A DNA stretch of 64,000 nt from Bacteroidales bacterium (GCA_017541145.1 JAFXZT010000150.1:1-64000); one strand, 5' to 3'; shown: positions 46,694-56,903, numbered from the stretch's first letter. Program-made: numbers and translations. Notes: generated by a model not told the origin, from the sequence alone.

Positions 46694-47644
46694 TTATTTC
46701 TCGATTACATCCACTACCCTACCGTGCTCGTATACAACAACTTTTATCAAATCGCCTTTAGAATTGTAATAGTATTTTTTACCGTCATTCAGTTGACCAT
46801 TCAAGAATGTACCTTCGCTCTCAAGACGTTTGTCCATTGAATATAGTTTTCTGTAACCTGTACCTTGAAATAAAAGATACTGATCTTCTTGACGTTCAGG
46901 CTTTTCCTGTTTTACAACCGGTTTGGGAGTCTCAACACGATTCTCAGCCACTACCCTACTGTTGGAATAAATTTTGGAAGCTGCAGCATCGTAAACGCCA
47001 TTGTTGTAAACATATTGAGCTTTCAAAGTTCCTTTCTCGTAATAAACTTTAGTTACACCATGAGAAACTCCGTTAACCCACTGACTTTCAGAACGTAATT
47101 TACCGCTATCGTAATATTCAGCCAAAAGGCCATTACGTTTATCATTCTCCCAAATACCAGATATTCTGAGTTTTCCGGATTCAAAATAATACTTTTGCAC
47201 TCCGTTTCGGCTGCCGTCGTTATCGTAATCGAAATCTTGAGCAAGTTTTCCGTTGGAATAGAAAAATTTGTAATCACCAACCCAATGCCCATTATCCCAA
47301 GTACCCTCCTCCTGAACAATGCCGGAAGGATAATAAACTTTGGCCGGACCTGAAACTACTCCATTAACGTAAGTAAGTGAATATTTGATATTTCCGTTTC
47401 GATAGTAATAAGTCCAAACACCTTGCTGGATATCGTTTACATAATTACCGCGAGAAGAAACCAAAGTTTGCAACGTGTCGTAATACGACAGCCACTCCCC
47501 TTGCTTCTTATTATTGTCATCAACACAGTTTACCTTTGAGCCTTTGTGAAGTTCACATCGCTGTGCAAACAAGTTGTTAACAACAAAAAAATCTAAAATA
47601 ATTATTATAACAAAAAACTTTACAATATTTATTTTACTTTTCAT
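46694..47644 (-). CDS. Secreted MORN-repeat protein, YwqK-like
   Basis: A 316-residue exported protein: signal peptide about 1-27 (ending NNLFAQ), then about ten MORN-type repeats such as GVWTYYYRNGNIKYSLTYVN and GEWLSYYDTLQTL. The repeats match the YwqK type often labelled antitoxin in databases, but nothing toxin-like adjoins, and the signal peptide points to an envelope role. A Lys/Pro/Glu-rich linker near 235-255 separates two more repeats. A longer relative is encoded at 54336. Confidence 0.87.
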   Translation of the reverse strand: MKSKINIVKFFVIIIILDFFVVNNLFAQRCELHKGSKVNCVDDNNKKQGEWLSYYDTLQTLVSSRGNYVNDIQQGVWTYYYRNGNIKYSLTYVNGVVSGPAKVYYPSGIVQEEGTWDNGHWVGDYKFFYSNGKLAQDFDYDNDGSRNGVQKYYFESGKLRISGIWENDKRNGLLAEYYDSGKLRSESQWVNGVSHGVTKVYYEKGTLKAQYVYNNGVYDAAASKIYSNSRVVAENRVETPKPVVKQEKPERQEDQYLLFQGTGYRKLYSMDKRLESEGTFLNGQLNDGKKYYYNSKGDLIKVVVYEHGRVVDVIEK

Positions 47645-47705
47645 TTGTAAAAATAGGTAATATATCGTTTAACAAAATCCAAATTCTATATACGAAAAAA
47701 TTAAT

Positions 47706-49931
47706 CTAATTGTTGCAAAATTGTTGAATTAAATTACTTGCAGGAGAATAATTTTTTTCAAGGGCGATGTGAAGATCCTCACAAACCCCTTCCCTACTAT
47801 TTCTGTTGAGATTGAGTAAAGCTCTCAAGTAATAGTAATAACCGGAATTCGGATTTATTTGAATACATTTTGAAACATCCTGAATGGCTTTCAAAAGGTT
47901 TTCATTTTTGTTAGAAATTTCAGACAAGTTTCTGTAAGTCAACGATCTGTTGAAATATGCACCCTCGTTGAGAGAATCCAAACTCAAAGCACGTTCAAAA
48001 TCCTCAAGAGCTTTGTCATATTGTCTCAAACCATTGTAAGCAAGACCTCTGTTGGAATAAACCGAAGGATTGTCTGTTTTTTCTGAAATATATTTATTGA
48101 AATCTTCAATAGCATGCGAAAAATCCATATATTTTCCGTAAGCCACTCCCCTATTTACGTAAACGTCAATGAGTTTCGGATTAAGATCAAGAGCACGTTC
48201 AAAATCGAAAATCGCCAACGAGAAGTAAAAAGAGCAAGAATCCGGATTCTGTTTACCAAATCTTTCAGAATAAGAATCGTAAATCGAAGCACGACTATGG
48301 AACGCAGGCGCAAAGTCCGAATCGTACTTTATAGCCTCACAAAAATCCAAAAATGCCTTTCTTTGATAACTTGTATCATTTGTGTGCTCAAAAACGTCAA
48401 TTTCAGCCAAACCGCGGTTATAAAAACAGTGTGTGTAGTCGGGTTTATACTTAATTCCATTAGTGAAACAATCTATAGCAGATTTCTTAAATTCAAGATA
48501 TTTGCTATCATCAACTTTTTTATAAACAGAATCAGCAATTAAATTCTTTTGACTTCCTAAATTGTTCCAACCGATAACAGCTTCAGGATATTTTGATACA
48601 CAATCTGTCCAAAGTGTTTCACTATCATGCCATACCTTTTGACGTTGAACTGTCAGTACACATAAAATGAGTGCATAAGCAGCAAAAACACCGTAAATTA
48701 GAGAATCTCTATCTTTGAATTTAACTAACAATAAATCAAGACCATACGCCAACAAAACTGACAATCCGATGGACGGAATATATGAATAACGATCGGCATA
48801 CATCGCAGATCCTACAGGTATAAATTGTAACAAAAGCGCGATGTTAACTACATAAAACAGCAATCCGAATGTAAATGTTTTTGATTTCTTATAAGTGAAA
48901 AAACTCAAAAGCAAAAACACAATAAAAATCGGAACTGTAAGCCAATAAATCATTGGAACAGTGCGGTTTACGATGTCAGGATACGGATAAAGGCATGCAA
49001 GTTTTACAGGCAGAATAAAACGTAAGATGTATTGCAAAAATCCGTTGGAACCAAATGCAATACGTTGATACGGTTCGTATTGGTCGGTTTCTGCCAAAGC
49101 ATCAGAAACTGCCTGAGCCTCAATAGAAATCAAACCAAAATATATTGAAATAGCGAAGAACGGAATCTTATTAAGATGCGTTTTCGGCTTTAAATAATCA
49201 TCGGTTAAGAAATAATCTACAAGGAAAAGCGTTATAGTTAATGAAACTGCTTGCCCCTTAGATAATGCACTTAAAAAGAAAACTATAATTGATGTTATAT
49301 AAAACAAAACATTATGTTGTTTTTTATACAAGATGTAACAGTACAACGACAAGAAAAAGAACATCGTATACAGCACATCTTTACGTTCAGCAATCCACGT
49401 TACAGATTCTACGTGAAGTGTATGAATACCAAACAGTAAAGTAATTACGATAGGGTAGAGCCGTTTGGTAAACAACTGACTGAAAATCAGATACACCAAA
49501 AAACATGACAACAAATGCAATGTGATGTTGATTATAATGAAAGTATATGGCAAAGCTTTGCCGTTTGCACCAATTTCAGCAATTTGGTAATTTAAATTTA
49601 ACGTAAGCATTGTAAGAGGGTGGTAGTTACCCATAAAATACTTTTCCTTTGGATCGTCGGAGAAAAACATCTTCTTAACAGTCTCTTTATCAAGAGTTTT
49701 CAACAACGAATTGTCATCGATGTACTTATCGTCATCCCAGTTGGTAGCATGATTGTCCAAACTGAAAGAATAAACGAAAGCAGTTAAGATAACAATCAGA
49801 AACATAGGCAAATAACGTTTCCAAACAGGCACGTTAATATCCGCAATCGGCGATTGAAACTCAGACTCAACAGCCGATGGAGCAGGGGAGTTCGTATGTG
49901 AACTATTCCTTACATATTTTCCTTTAAGCAT
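47706..49931 (-). CDS. TMTC-like polytopic membrane protein with TPRs
   Basis: A 741-residue protein. After a disordered N-terminus (1-35), about ten membrane helices span 38-440, with NWDDDKYIDDN in the first loop and HVESVTWIAERKDVLY, both hallmarks of the TMTC/GT-C glycosyltransferase type. The C-terminal 290 residues hold six or more TPRs (for example YSNRGLAYNGLRQYDKALED). Eukaryotic TMTC proteins are O-mannosyltransferases; bacterial relatives are unproven. It may glycosylate exported proteins. The final residues are NYSPASNLIQQFCNN. Confidence 0.85.
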   Translation of the reverse strand: MLKGKYVRNSSHTNSPAPSAVESEFQSPIADINVPVWKRYLPMFLIVILTAFVYSFSLDNHATNWDDDKYIDDNSLLKTLDKETVKKMFFSDDPKEKYFMGNYHPLTMLTLNLNYQIAEIGANGKALPYTFIIINITLHLLSCFLVYLIFSQLFTKRLYPIVITLLFGIHTLHVESVTWIAERKDVLYTMFFFLSLYCYILYKKQHNVLFYITSIIVFFLSALSKGQAVSLTITLFLVDYFLTDDYLKPKTHLNKIPFFAISIYFGLISIEAQAVSDALAETDQYEPYQRIAFGSNGFLQYILRFILPVKLACLYPYPDIVNRTVPMIYWLTVPIFIVFLLLSFFTYKKSKTFTFGLLFYVVNIALLLQFIPVGSAMYADRYSYIPSIGLSVLLAYGLDLLLVKFKDRDSLIYGVFAAYALILCVLTVQRQKVWHDSETLWTDCVSKYPEAVIGWNNLGSQKNLIADSVYKKVDDSKYLEFKKSAIDCFTNGIKYKPDYTHCFYNRGLAEIDVFEHTNDTSYQRKAFLDFCEAIKYDSDFAPAFHSRASIYDSYSERFGKQNPDSCSFYFSLAIFDFERALDLNPKLIDVYVNRGVAYGKYMDFSHAIEDFNKYISEKTDNPSVYSNRGLAYNGLRQYDKALEDFERALSLDSLNEGAYFNRSLTYRNLSEISNKNENLLKAIQDVSKCIQINPNSGYYYYLRALLNLNRNSREGVCEDLHIALEKNYSPASNLIQQFCNN

Positions 49932-50020
49932 ACTTAATTTAAGTTAATTTTATAGAAACTCAAGATACAAAATTACAAATTATTTTAATTTTGCAATAAA
50001 ATTTAGCCGAACATAACGAA

Positions 50021-52036
50021 ATGATTGATCAAGAAACCGTACAGAAAATAATAGAAAGTGCTCAAATACTGGACGTTGTGCAAGATTTTATGTCGTTGCG
50101 CCGTCGCGGAACAAACTGGATTGGTTGTTGTCCTTTTCACAACGAAAAAACACCGTCGATGTCAGTTTCTCCGGCAAAAAACATCTTTAAATGCTTCGGA
50201 TGCGGCGCATCAGGCACGCCTGTATCGTTTGTAATGCGTCACGAAAACATGACGTATCCCGAAGCTCTAAGATATTTGGCTAAAAAATACAATATCACAA
50301 TCAAGGAAAAAGAATTCACGCCAGAACAAAAAGAAGAGCTCGAAGAACGTGAAAGTATGAATATTGTAAACCAATTTGCACAAAAATTCTTTTCTGACCA
50401 ACTAATGAATACAGAAGAGGGTAGGGCTATTGCGTTGACATATTTTCAACACCGCGGATTCAGACCGGAAACCATAGAGAAATTTCAATTGGGATATTCT
50501 CCGGCCAATAGGCAAGCACTTACAAATGAAGCAATTAAAAAAGGTTATCAAACAAAATTTCTCGTAAAAACCGGTTTAACGATTGAGAAAGAAGACGGCT
50601 ATAGATTTGACCGTTTTGCTGGTCGCGTGATGTTCCCGATTCATGCTATTTCAGGCAAAGTTGTAGCATTTGGCGGACGTATTATGCAAAACGACAAGAA
50701 AATGGCAAAATACGTAAACTCGCCTGAATCAGAAGTTTACCACAAAAGCAATGTCTTGTACGGAATATATCAAGCAAAAAACGAAATCGTAAAACGCGAC
50801 AAGTGCTATTTGTGCGAAGGTTATTGCGATGTAATTTCAATGCATCAATCGGGTGTTACAAATACAGTTGCATCGTCAGGAACTTCTTTAACACCGGGGC
50901 AAATATCTGTAATTAAGCGATTTACAAACAATTTAACGGTAATTTATGACGGCGATTGGGCTGGTATTAAAGCTTCGTTGCGAGGTATTGACTTAATTTT
51001 GGAACAAGACATCAATGTAAAAGTTGTACTCTTGCCGGAACCCGAAGACCCTGATTCATTTGCACTTAGCCATACGCCTCAAGAACTTCAGGATTATATC
51101 GACCAACACGAAGAAGATTTTATCAAATTCAAAACCAGAATTTTACTGAAAGATGCTGAAGATCCGCTGAAAAAAGCCGAAGTTATCAACAGCATAATTG
51201 GCTCAATATCAAAGATTTCCAACGCCGTAACACGTTCACTGTACATCAAAGAATGTAGTAGACTTCTTGACGTACAGGAAGATGCGTTGTACGCAGAAAC
51301 AGGACGAAAACTCAAGAAAAATTACGAAGACGAAATGAAACAACGTTTTCGTCAGGGAATCAACAATGTTGCGGAATCTACAACTGTTCATCTACCTGAA
51401 AATTCAGAACAACAAACTGAAAATCAACAAAATACAGAAAGGGTAGGAGAGGAGGCAAAAGTTCCCGGATTCGTAAATAACATCTACGCCGAAATCGAAG
51501 AAAAAGAAATCGTAAGATATCTTATCAACTATGGAAACCTTGAATATGAGCGAATTACAGATCCTTCAACCGGTGAAATAAATATAATAAATGTTGCAAC
51601 ATACATCATTACCGAGATGTTGAACGAAGAAATGGAATTCAGAAACTTAATTTATAAACAAGTTTTTGAAGACTACAAATCGCATCTATTTGAAGGTCAG
51701 AATGTTGACACTGCATATTTCTTAAACAACCCTGATGAAAAAATTAGAAATCTCGCATCAGAAGTTGCGATAGAAAAAGACAGTATCAGCAAGATTTGGG
51801 CTAGGCGAGGAGCTACATGTGAAACTCCCGACGAAACTTACAAACAAGATATTCCAAAATCAATTCTTTGTTACAAACTGAAAATCATTCAGTTAGCATC
51901 AAAAGAAACATTAGCTCTGTTGAAAGACAAAACCAAAACTATCGACGAGCAAATGCAAATTTTGGAAAATTGTAAACAACTCAAGGAAGTTGAAAAATCA
52001 TTGTCACAAAACTTGAAAAGGATTATAATTATCTGA
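50021..52036 (+). CDS. dnaG: DNA primase
   Basis: Makes RNA primers at the replication fork. The CHC2 zinc finger is complete: C37, H40, C58 and C61 in CCPFHNEKTPSM and KCFGCGASG. The TOPRIM region includes YLCEGYCDVISMHQ and VIYDGDWAG. The helicase-binding C-terminal domain (about 480-671) follows a Gln/Asn-rich linker (about 455-475). TAATTTTG at 49986-49993 is a likely -7 box. The gene is 5 kb from the proposed origin. rpsU and rpoD, its usual operon partners in proteobacteria, are absent, as normal for this phylum. Confidence 0.96.
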   Translation: MIDQETVQKIIESAQILDVVQDFMSLRRRGTNWIGCCPFHNEKTPSMSVSPAKNIFKCFGCGASGTPVSFVMRHENMTYPEALRYLAKKYNITIKEKEFTPEQKEELEERESMNIVNQFAQKFFSDQLMNTEEGRAIALTYFQHRGFRPETIEKFQLGYSPANRQALTNEAIKKGYQTKFLVKTGLTIEKEDGYRFDRFAGRVMFPIHAISGKVVAFGGRIMQNDKKMAKYVNSPESEVYHKSNVLYGIYQAKNEIVKRDKCYLCEGYCDVISMHQSGVTNTVASSGTSLTPGQISVIKRFTNNLTVIYDGDWAGIKASLRGIDLILEQDINVKVVLLPEPEDPDSFALSHTPQELQDYIDQHEEDFIKFKTRILLKDAEDPLKKAEVINSIIGSISKISNAVTRSLYIKECSRLLDVQEDALYAETGRKLKKNYEDEMKQRFRQGINNVAESTTVHLPENSEQQTENQQNTERVGEEAKVPGFVNNIYAEIEEKEIVRYLINYGNLEYERITDPSTGEINIINVATYIITEMLNEEMEFRNLIYKQVFEDYKSHLFEGQNVDTAYFLNNPDEKIRNLASEVAIEKDSISKIWARRGATCETPDETYKQDIPKSILCYKLKIIQLASKETLALLKDKTKTIDEQMQILENCKQLKEVEKSLSQNLKRIIII

Positions 52037-52072
52037 TTTTCAATCAAATAAAAACTAAACGATTGAAAACAA

Positions 52073-52108
52073 AAAAAGCTACAAAATCAAAAGAAATTGT
52101 AGCTTTTT
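52073..52108 (+). terminator. Shared terminator, dnaG and tRNA
   Basis: AAAAAGCTACAA pairs with TTGTAGCTTTTT between the convergent dnaG and tRNA genes; works on both strands and touches the tRNA 3' end. Confidence 0.85.
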
Positions 52109-52184
52109 GGTGGACCCACTAGGGCTTGAACCTAGGACCCCCTGATTATGAGTCAGATGCTCTAACCAACTGAGCTATGGGTCC
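52108..52184 (-). tRNA. tRNA with CAU anticodon (Met elongator or Ile2)
   Basis: On the minus strand: acceptor GGACCCA / TGGGTCC, anticodon loop CTCATAA, T-loop TTCAAGC, discriminator A, and CCA encoded. A paired G1-C72 rules out the initiator. Whether C34 is modified to lysidine (Ile) cannot be seen. Confidence 0.9.
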
Positions 52185-52211
52185 AACGATTTAGTTATCG
52201 TTTTGTGACTG

Positions 52212-52243
52212 CAAAAGTAGAAACAATTATTTTAATAACCAAA
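52212..52243 (-). promoter_or_regulatory. Promoter of the CAU tRNA
   Basis: On the minus strand: TTTG (52243-52240), 20 bases, TACTTTTG (52219-52212). Confidence 0.85.
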
Positions 52244-52262
52244 ATTTTTTTAATAAATTTTT

Positions 52263-52880
52263 ATGTTAAAACCAAAAATAGTTAATAACGTGGTATTTGA
52301 CCTTGGCGGAGTGCTATTTAATCTCTCCGAACAAGCCACATTGGACGCATTCGAGAAAAACGGTGTGAAAAACGTCAATGAAAAATACAAGAAAATGATT
52401 GAAAGTGAATGGTTTAGAGATTTTGAAATCGGAACTATTCCGCCCGAAGAATTTAGAAACCACATGCGAAAACTAATGGAAATCGATTTGTCTGACGAAG
52501 TTTTCGATAGTTGTTGGAACGCAATGATTACGAGCTATCCTCCTATAAATAGAGCATTTCTAAGAAGGATAGCAGAAAAAAACAATCTTTACGTCTTGAG
52601 CAATACAAATGTTATTCATGTCAAGTATTTTGAACCAATTGCTAATTGGCCGAGTTATTTGTTCAAAAAAAGATATTATTCCAACGAAATTCACTTTAGA
52701 AAACCGGATTTGGAATGCTTCAATTTTGTGGTTAACGATGCTAAAATCACACCTGAAGATACTGTGCTACTCGACGACAGAATTGACAACATCGAAAACG
52801 CAAAAAAAGCCGGTTGGAATGCAATTCATGTTAAAGAACAAAGCGCGTTATACAGAATTTTCAATTACGACACAAAGTGA
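52263..52880 (+). CDS. HAD-superfamily hydrolase, YihX-like
   Basis: A 205-residue haloacid-dehalogenase-fold enzyme, probably a sugar-phosphate or nucleotide phosphatase. Motif I is FDLGGVLFN with nucleophile D13; the second acid is Gly, as is usual in the YihX subgroup. Motif II is LSNTN, motif III the Lys of RKPDLE, motif IV LLDDRIDNIENA. A helical C1 cap lies at about 20-85. The stop codon overlaps the start of the next gene (GTGA), so the two are coupled. Confidence 0.9.
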   Translation: MLKPKIVNNVVFDLGGVLFNLSEQATLDAFEKNGVKNVNEKYKKMIESEWFRDFEIGTIPPEEFRNHMRKLMEIDLSDEVFDSCWNAMITSYPPINRAFLRRIAEKNNLYVLSNTNVIHVKYFEPIANWPSYLFKKRYYSNEIHFRKPDLECFNFVVNDAKITPEDTVLLDDRIDNIENAKKAGWNAIHVKEQSALYRIFNYDTK

Positions 52881-53893
52881 AAAAAATTCTGACAATTTGT
52901 TTAATATTACTAAGCATCAGCGCATTGGCTCAAACTAGCGAAGAGAAAATGAAACTCGCAATGCAGCTGGCAGAAGAAGGTAAATTCAATGAGAGTAACA
53001 AACATCTAATTGATTTATATTCAACAAATTACATGCGTGATTTAGTTTGCTACAATCTTTCGGTAAACTATTTCTACATGAAAAATTACATCAAAGCAGA
53101 AAAATTCGCTACTGAATCCATAAAAATGAATTCAAGTTATGCGCTGCAAGCTACAGTAATCAAAGGTAAATGTCTGAGTATCAATAGAAAATACTACGAT
53201 GAAGAAGAATTGTATCAAAAAATGATTCAGAAATATCCCAAAGAATTTCTGCTGCATAATTTGCTGGGATACAATTACATAAAACAGTCAAAAACCGATA
53301 AAGCGGAAGAAGAATTTCAAAAATCTGTAAAACTAAATCCTTTCGGATCGGAAGCTCATTTGGCATTGGGAAATATTAACAAAGACAAAGAACTGTTAAT
53401 CAACAGTTTACTTTGCTATTACTACTTTCTGATGACAGAACCGAACACAACCAGAACTCTGGAAATTGTGAGAAAAATCGGCGAAGAAATGAACTTCAAG
53501 GAAACAGATAGAGTAATCGCACAAAAAACTTCAAAACCGGAAAATCTAAGTAAAGAAGAAAACGATTTAATTTGGGCTATGCTTTTTATCAACTCGCTGA
53601 AAACTACCAAATTAACCGATGAAAATAAGATTCCGGAAATGAAAACTTTTGTTGAAAATTCCAAATCGCTTATTACAAATATTACTGAAAGCATAGAAAC
53701 TTTTGAAGGATTTTACGAAGAATTTTATGTACAATTTTTCAGTAAGATGTTAAAAGACAATATGTTGAATGAATTTTTGTATTACAGTTTAATCAATATT
53801 TATGAGGATCTCAGCGAATCGATTCACGGCGTAACCAAAGACAAGATGTTAAAGTTCGCAGATTTCCTTGAAACAAATACTAAGAATGAATAA
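52877..53893 (+). CDS. Exported TPR protein
   Basis: A 338-residue protein starting with GTG inside the stop of the HAD gene. The first 18 residues (KKILTICLILLSISALAQ) are a signal peptide. About four to five TPR helices pairs cover 24-190 (VCYNLSVNYFYMKNYIKAEK, LHNLLGYNYIKQSKTDKAEE). The rest is helical without a known domain. Translational coupling with a cytoplasmic HAD enzyme is curious and gives no clear function. Confidence 0.85.
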   Translation: MKKILTICLILLSISALAQTSEEKMKLAMQLAEEGKFNESNKHLIDLYSTNYMRDLVCYNLSVNYFYMKNYIKAEKFATESIKMNSSYALQATVIKGKCLSINRKYYDEEELYQKMIQKYPKEFLLHNLLGYNYIKQSKTDKAEEEFQKSVKLNPFGSEAHLALGNINKDKELLINSLLCYYYFLMTEPNTTRTLEIVRKIGEEMNFKETDRVIAQKTSKPENLSKEENDLIWAMLFINSLKTTKLTDENKIPEMKTFVENSKSLITNITESIETFEGFYEEFYVQFFSKMLKDNMLNEFLYYSLINIYEDLSESIHGVTKDKMLKFADFLETNTKNE

Positions 53894-54025
53894 ATAATTG
53901 TAAGATTGAAAAAAATTTTGAATTATTTAATCAAATGATTTAAGAAACTGTCAACAAAAAATTTTTGTCAGAAACAAAATCTTTATACATTTGTAAAAAC
54001 AATAAAAATTCAAATTAAAGAAAAT

Positions 54026-54319
54026 ATGGAAGTACAAGTAAATCACAACTACACCGAAGCTGAGGCTTTGGAAAAAATGAAAACATTTTTGGGTAAGTTG
54101 AAAGAAGAATACAGCGACAAAGTTGATAATATAAACGAAAATTGGGAAGGAAATTCCGGCAGTTATTCATGCAATTTCAGCGGAATGAAATTGGAAGGAA
54201 ATATCAAAGTAACTGACGGAAAGGTAGTTGTAAACGGTAAAATACCGTTTTTCGCTATGCCGTTTTCGTCAGTTATTGAAAGTACAATCAAGAATGAAAT
54301 TGATAAAGTATTGAAATAA
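54026..54319 (+). CDS. PHA-granule-region family protein
   Basis: A 97-residue protein matching the polyhydroxyalkanoic acid system family pattern: NHNYTEAEALEKMKTFL, then NWEGNSGSYSCNF and FFAMPFSSVIESTIKNEIDK. The family is widespread in genomes without PHA; here no PHA gene is near. Probably a small cytoplasmic binding protein of unknown use. It is a single gene, 16 bases from the convergent MORN gene. Confidence 0.8.
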   Translation: MEVQVNHNYTEAEALEKMKTFLGKLKEEYSDKVDNINENWEGNSGSYSCNFSGMKLEGNIKVTDGKVVVNGKIPFFAMPFSSVIESTIKNEIDKVLK

Positions 54320-54335
54320 AATTTTTTACTTAACT

Positions 54336-55880
54336 TTATTTTTTCGGCATTTGTGCGCCGTCTACTTTCACAATTTCACCTTGTGAATATTCGATATCAA
54401 AATCCAAAAGGCCGTCTTCATCGTAAATTCGCCATTGTCCGTCTTCCTTGCCGCTCATGTATTGACCGTCGATGTGAATTTTGCCGGACTCAAAATACTC
54501 GCGATATTTACCGTGAAGATTGCCTTGTAAATATTTTGCTTCAACTTTCAGCTTGTTGGACGGCAAATAGTAAACTTTGTAATCACCTTGCAAGGTTCCG
54601 AACTTGAAATTTTCGTAAACAAGTGCATCGCCGGTTTTGGTTGTCCACATCCCGTCTTTCTCTCCTTCGGTAAAAATTCCGGTCTGAAGCGAATCGCCCA
54701 AAACTGTAAGTTCATAATAATCACCTTCTTCCAAGCCGTTAACATAATTTTCTACACGTCTGATATTTCCATTCGGATAATACCAAACCCATTTGCCTTC
54801 AGGTTTTCCGTCTTTGTAAACGCCTTGTTGCTCGGTAGCTCCGTCACTAAAATAGAAAATCCATTCACCTTCGCGTTTACCGTTTTTGTAAATTCCTTTG
54901 CCGGAAATTGCACCGATGGAATCAAACAAAGTCCACTTGCCTTGCTCTCGTCCGCGACCGTCCACAATACCGTCGGCAATTTTTTTACCTTCGTCGTTGT
55001 AAGTTACAGCTCCGTTTATTTTACCCTTCTCGTTGTACGTACGATGAACGCCAACCGGAATAGAATCTTTGTAAGCACCTGATTTCTTGAGAGTACCGTC
55101 GGCATAAAACTCGTTTTTTACTTTTACATTGTTTTGCGAAGATGCCAATGAATTTTTGTTTTCTACAACGCGCTTGCCGTTTATCCAACGCTCAATTTTT
55201 ACTTCACGGCCTCGAGTATCAAATTCTCGGTAATAACCGTTGAGCAAATCATCTTTGTAGTAACACTCCGTTCTTACCTTTTTGTCGGGATAAAAGGTCT
55301 TAAAAACACCTTGTTTCAGACCTTTTTCATCAAGACGATTAAGAATATCTTTATCGACAAGATCTCCGTATTTATACGTCAAAATTGCGACGATGTCTCC
55401 TTTGTCGTTATATTGATATCCTTCGCCATGTTTTCTGTCGTCTTTATATGGAATTTCGGTGTTTAAAAGACCTTTCTCGTAATAAAATGAAAATCCTTGT
55501 TTCTTGTCGTCACGATAGAGTTCCTTGGCTTTCGGCACATTGTGTTTTACTGAATCCTGATATGTGGTGTAAGTAACAGAATAACCGTTTTTTTTACCGT
55601 AATTGTAATTGATAAGGCTTGTTGTATCGCCGGTCTCATCAAAAAACAGCCAAACACTGTCCAATTCGTAATTAACACGGTTGCCTGCCGATTTTAATAC
55701 GCCGTTGGGATAATATGTCTTCCAAAATCCGTCAGGTTTACCGTTTCTAAGCGTTCCTTCGCTGGAAATGCTGCCGTCGGGATAATAAAACTTGTTATAG
55801 CCATTGGTTAATATTTGGTTTTGACCGTATGATAAGGCTGCTAATACACTCATCATCAATAGCATACAAACCTTTTTCAT
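54336..55880 (-). CDS. Long secreted MORN-repeat protein
   Basis: A 514-residue exported protein. Signal peptide about 1-19 (ending ALSYGQ), then some twenty MORN-type repeats to the C-terminus, such as GFWKTYYPNGVLKSAGN, GEWIFYFSDGATEQQGVYKD and GKWVWYYPNGNIRRVENYVN. It is a longer relative of the protein at 46694. Ordered arrays of this type are flat beta-sheets that can bind lipid or protein. No effector domain is fused. The 36-base gap to nadA suggests readthrough from nadA on the minus strand. Confidence 0.87.
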   Translation of the reverse strand: MKKVCMLLMMSVLAALSYGQNQILTNGYNKFYYPDGSISSEGTLRNGKPDGFWKTYYPNGVLKSAGNRVNYELDSVWLFFDETGDTTSLINYNYGKKNGYSVTYTTYQDSVKHNVPKAKELYRDDKKQGFSFYYEKGLLNTEIPYKDDRKHGEGYQYNDKGDIVAILTYKYGDLVDKDILNRLDEKGLKQGVFKTFYPDKKVRTECYYKDDLLNGYYREFDTRGREVKIERWINGKRVVENKNSLASSQNNVKVKNEFYADGTLKKSGAYKDSIPVGVHRTYNEKGKINGAVTYNDEGKKIADGIVDGRGREQGKWTLFDSIGAISGKGIYKNGKREGEWIFYFSDGATEQQGVYKDGKPEGKWVWYYPNGNIRRVENYVNGLEEGDYYELTVLGDSLQTGIFTEGEKDGMWTTKTGDALVYENFKFGTLQGDYKVYYLPSNKLKVEAKYLQGNLHGKYREYFESGKIHIDGQYMSGKEDGQWRIYDEDGLLDFDIEYSQGEIVKVDGAQMPKK

Positions 55881-55916
55881 AGTAAAAAAAAATGTTGATT
55901 ATTAGTTTTAAATAAG

Positions 55917-56903
55917 TTACTTACTCATCTCCATCATTCTGTTGATACAGATTTGGGCTTTTTCGCCGAGCTCTTTCGGAATATCAACTTCAGGAAATTC
56001 GTATTTCAAAGTTAAATAAATTTTCTGAATTGTATTTCGTTTCATATTAATGCACACATTGAGCGGTCGGCCGTTAACATTTGGAACAGGAATAAATGTT
56101 TTCTGCGGACTTCTCTTTTTCATTTCATAAAAAATACCGGGTTCGGTAGCAACGATAAATTCCTGAGCATCAAGTTCATAACTTTTCTTGAGTAGGAGAG
56201 AGGTTGCTCCGATAACATCGGCTTGTTCCAAAATAGTTTCCGGACATTCAGGATGCGCAAGTACCACAGCATTAGGATGTTGAGTTTTTAACTCACGAAG
56301 TTTTTCTGGATCGAAATGGTCGTGAACATGACATCCGCCTTGCCAAACAACAAAATTTTCGCGGCCGGTAACTTTCTTAATATAATTACCAAGGTTTTTA
56401 TCCGGACCGAAAATCACTTTTTCATCTGCGGGCAATTGCGAAACAATTTTTTGCGCATTAGAAGAAGTTACTACAATATCAGTCAAAGCTTTTACTTCGG
56501 CTGTTGTGTTTACGTAAGAAATCACAGTATGATCGGGATATTGTTTTTTGAATTCGGCGAGAGATTTCTCGTTGATAGAATCTGCCAACGAACAACTTGT
56601 AGCTAAATCCGGAATTAACACTTTCTTGTTGGGACACAGCACTTTAGCAGTTTCAGCCATGAAATGTACGCCCGCAAAAAGAATTATATCAGCCTGAGTT
56701 TTAGCAGCTTGCTGAGCCAATCCTAAACTATCGCCGGTATAATCTGCAATTTCCTGCACTTCGTCTGTAGTATAATAGTGCGCCAAAATTACAGCATTTT
56801 TTTCCTTTTTCATTTTAGCGATTTCAGCCTTCAAATCTAATCCTTCCGGAATGGGCATATCAATATGTCCGTTTTTCAAATTCGGTTTTATAACTTCTGC
56901 CAT
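55917..56903 (-). CDS. nadA: Quinolinate synthase A
   Basis: Condenses iminoaspartate with dihydroxyacetone phosphate to quinolinate in NAD synthesis. The [4Fe-4S] cysteines are C104 (ATSCSLADS), C191 (WQGGCHVHD) and C284 (NVCINMKRNT). ILAHYYTTDEVQEIADYTGDS is the usual N-terminal motif. The 328-residue length is normal. nadB and nadC are not adjacent. The gene is transcribed away from the proposed replication origin. Confidence 0.96.
   Translation of the reverse strand: MAEVIKPNLKNGHIDMPIPEGLDLKAEIAKMKKEKNAVILAHYYTTDEVQEIADYTGDSLGLAQQAAKTQADIILFAGVHFMAETAKVLCPNKKVLIPDLATSCSLADSINEKSLAEFKKQYPDHTVISYVNTTAEVKALTDIVVTSSNAQKIVSQLPADEKVIFGPDKNLGNYIKKVTGRENFVVWQGGCHVHDHFDPEKLRELKTQHPNAVVLAHPECPETILEQADVIGATSLLLKKSYELDAQEFIVATEPGIFYEMKKRSPQKTFIPVPNVNGRPLNVCINMKRNTIQKIYLTLKYEFPEVDIPKELGEKAQICINRMMEMSK

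Noticed and set aside
46694..47644. YwqK-type antitoxin of a toxin-antitoxin pair
   Set aside because: The protein has a signal peptide and no toxin gene is adjacent.
52108..52184. Initiator tRNA-Met
   Set aside because: Positions 1 and 72 form a G-C pair; initiators have an unpaired first position.
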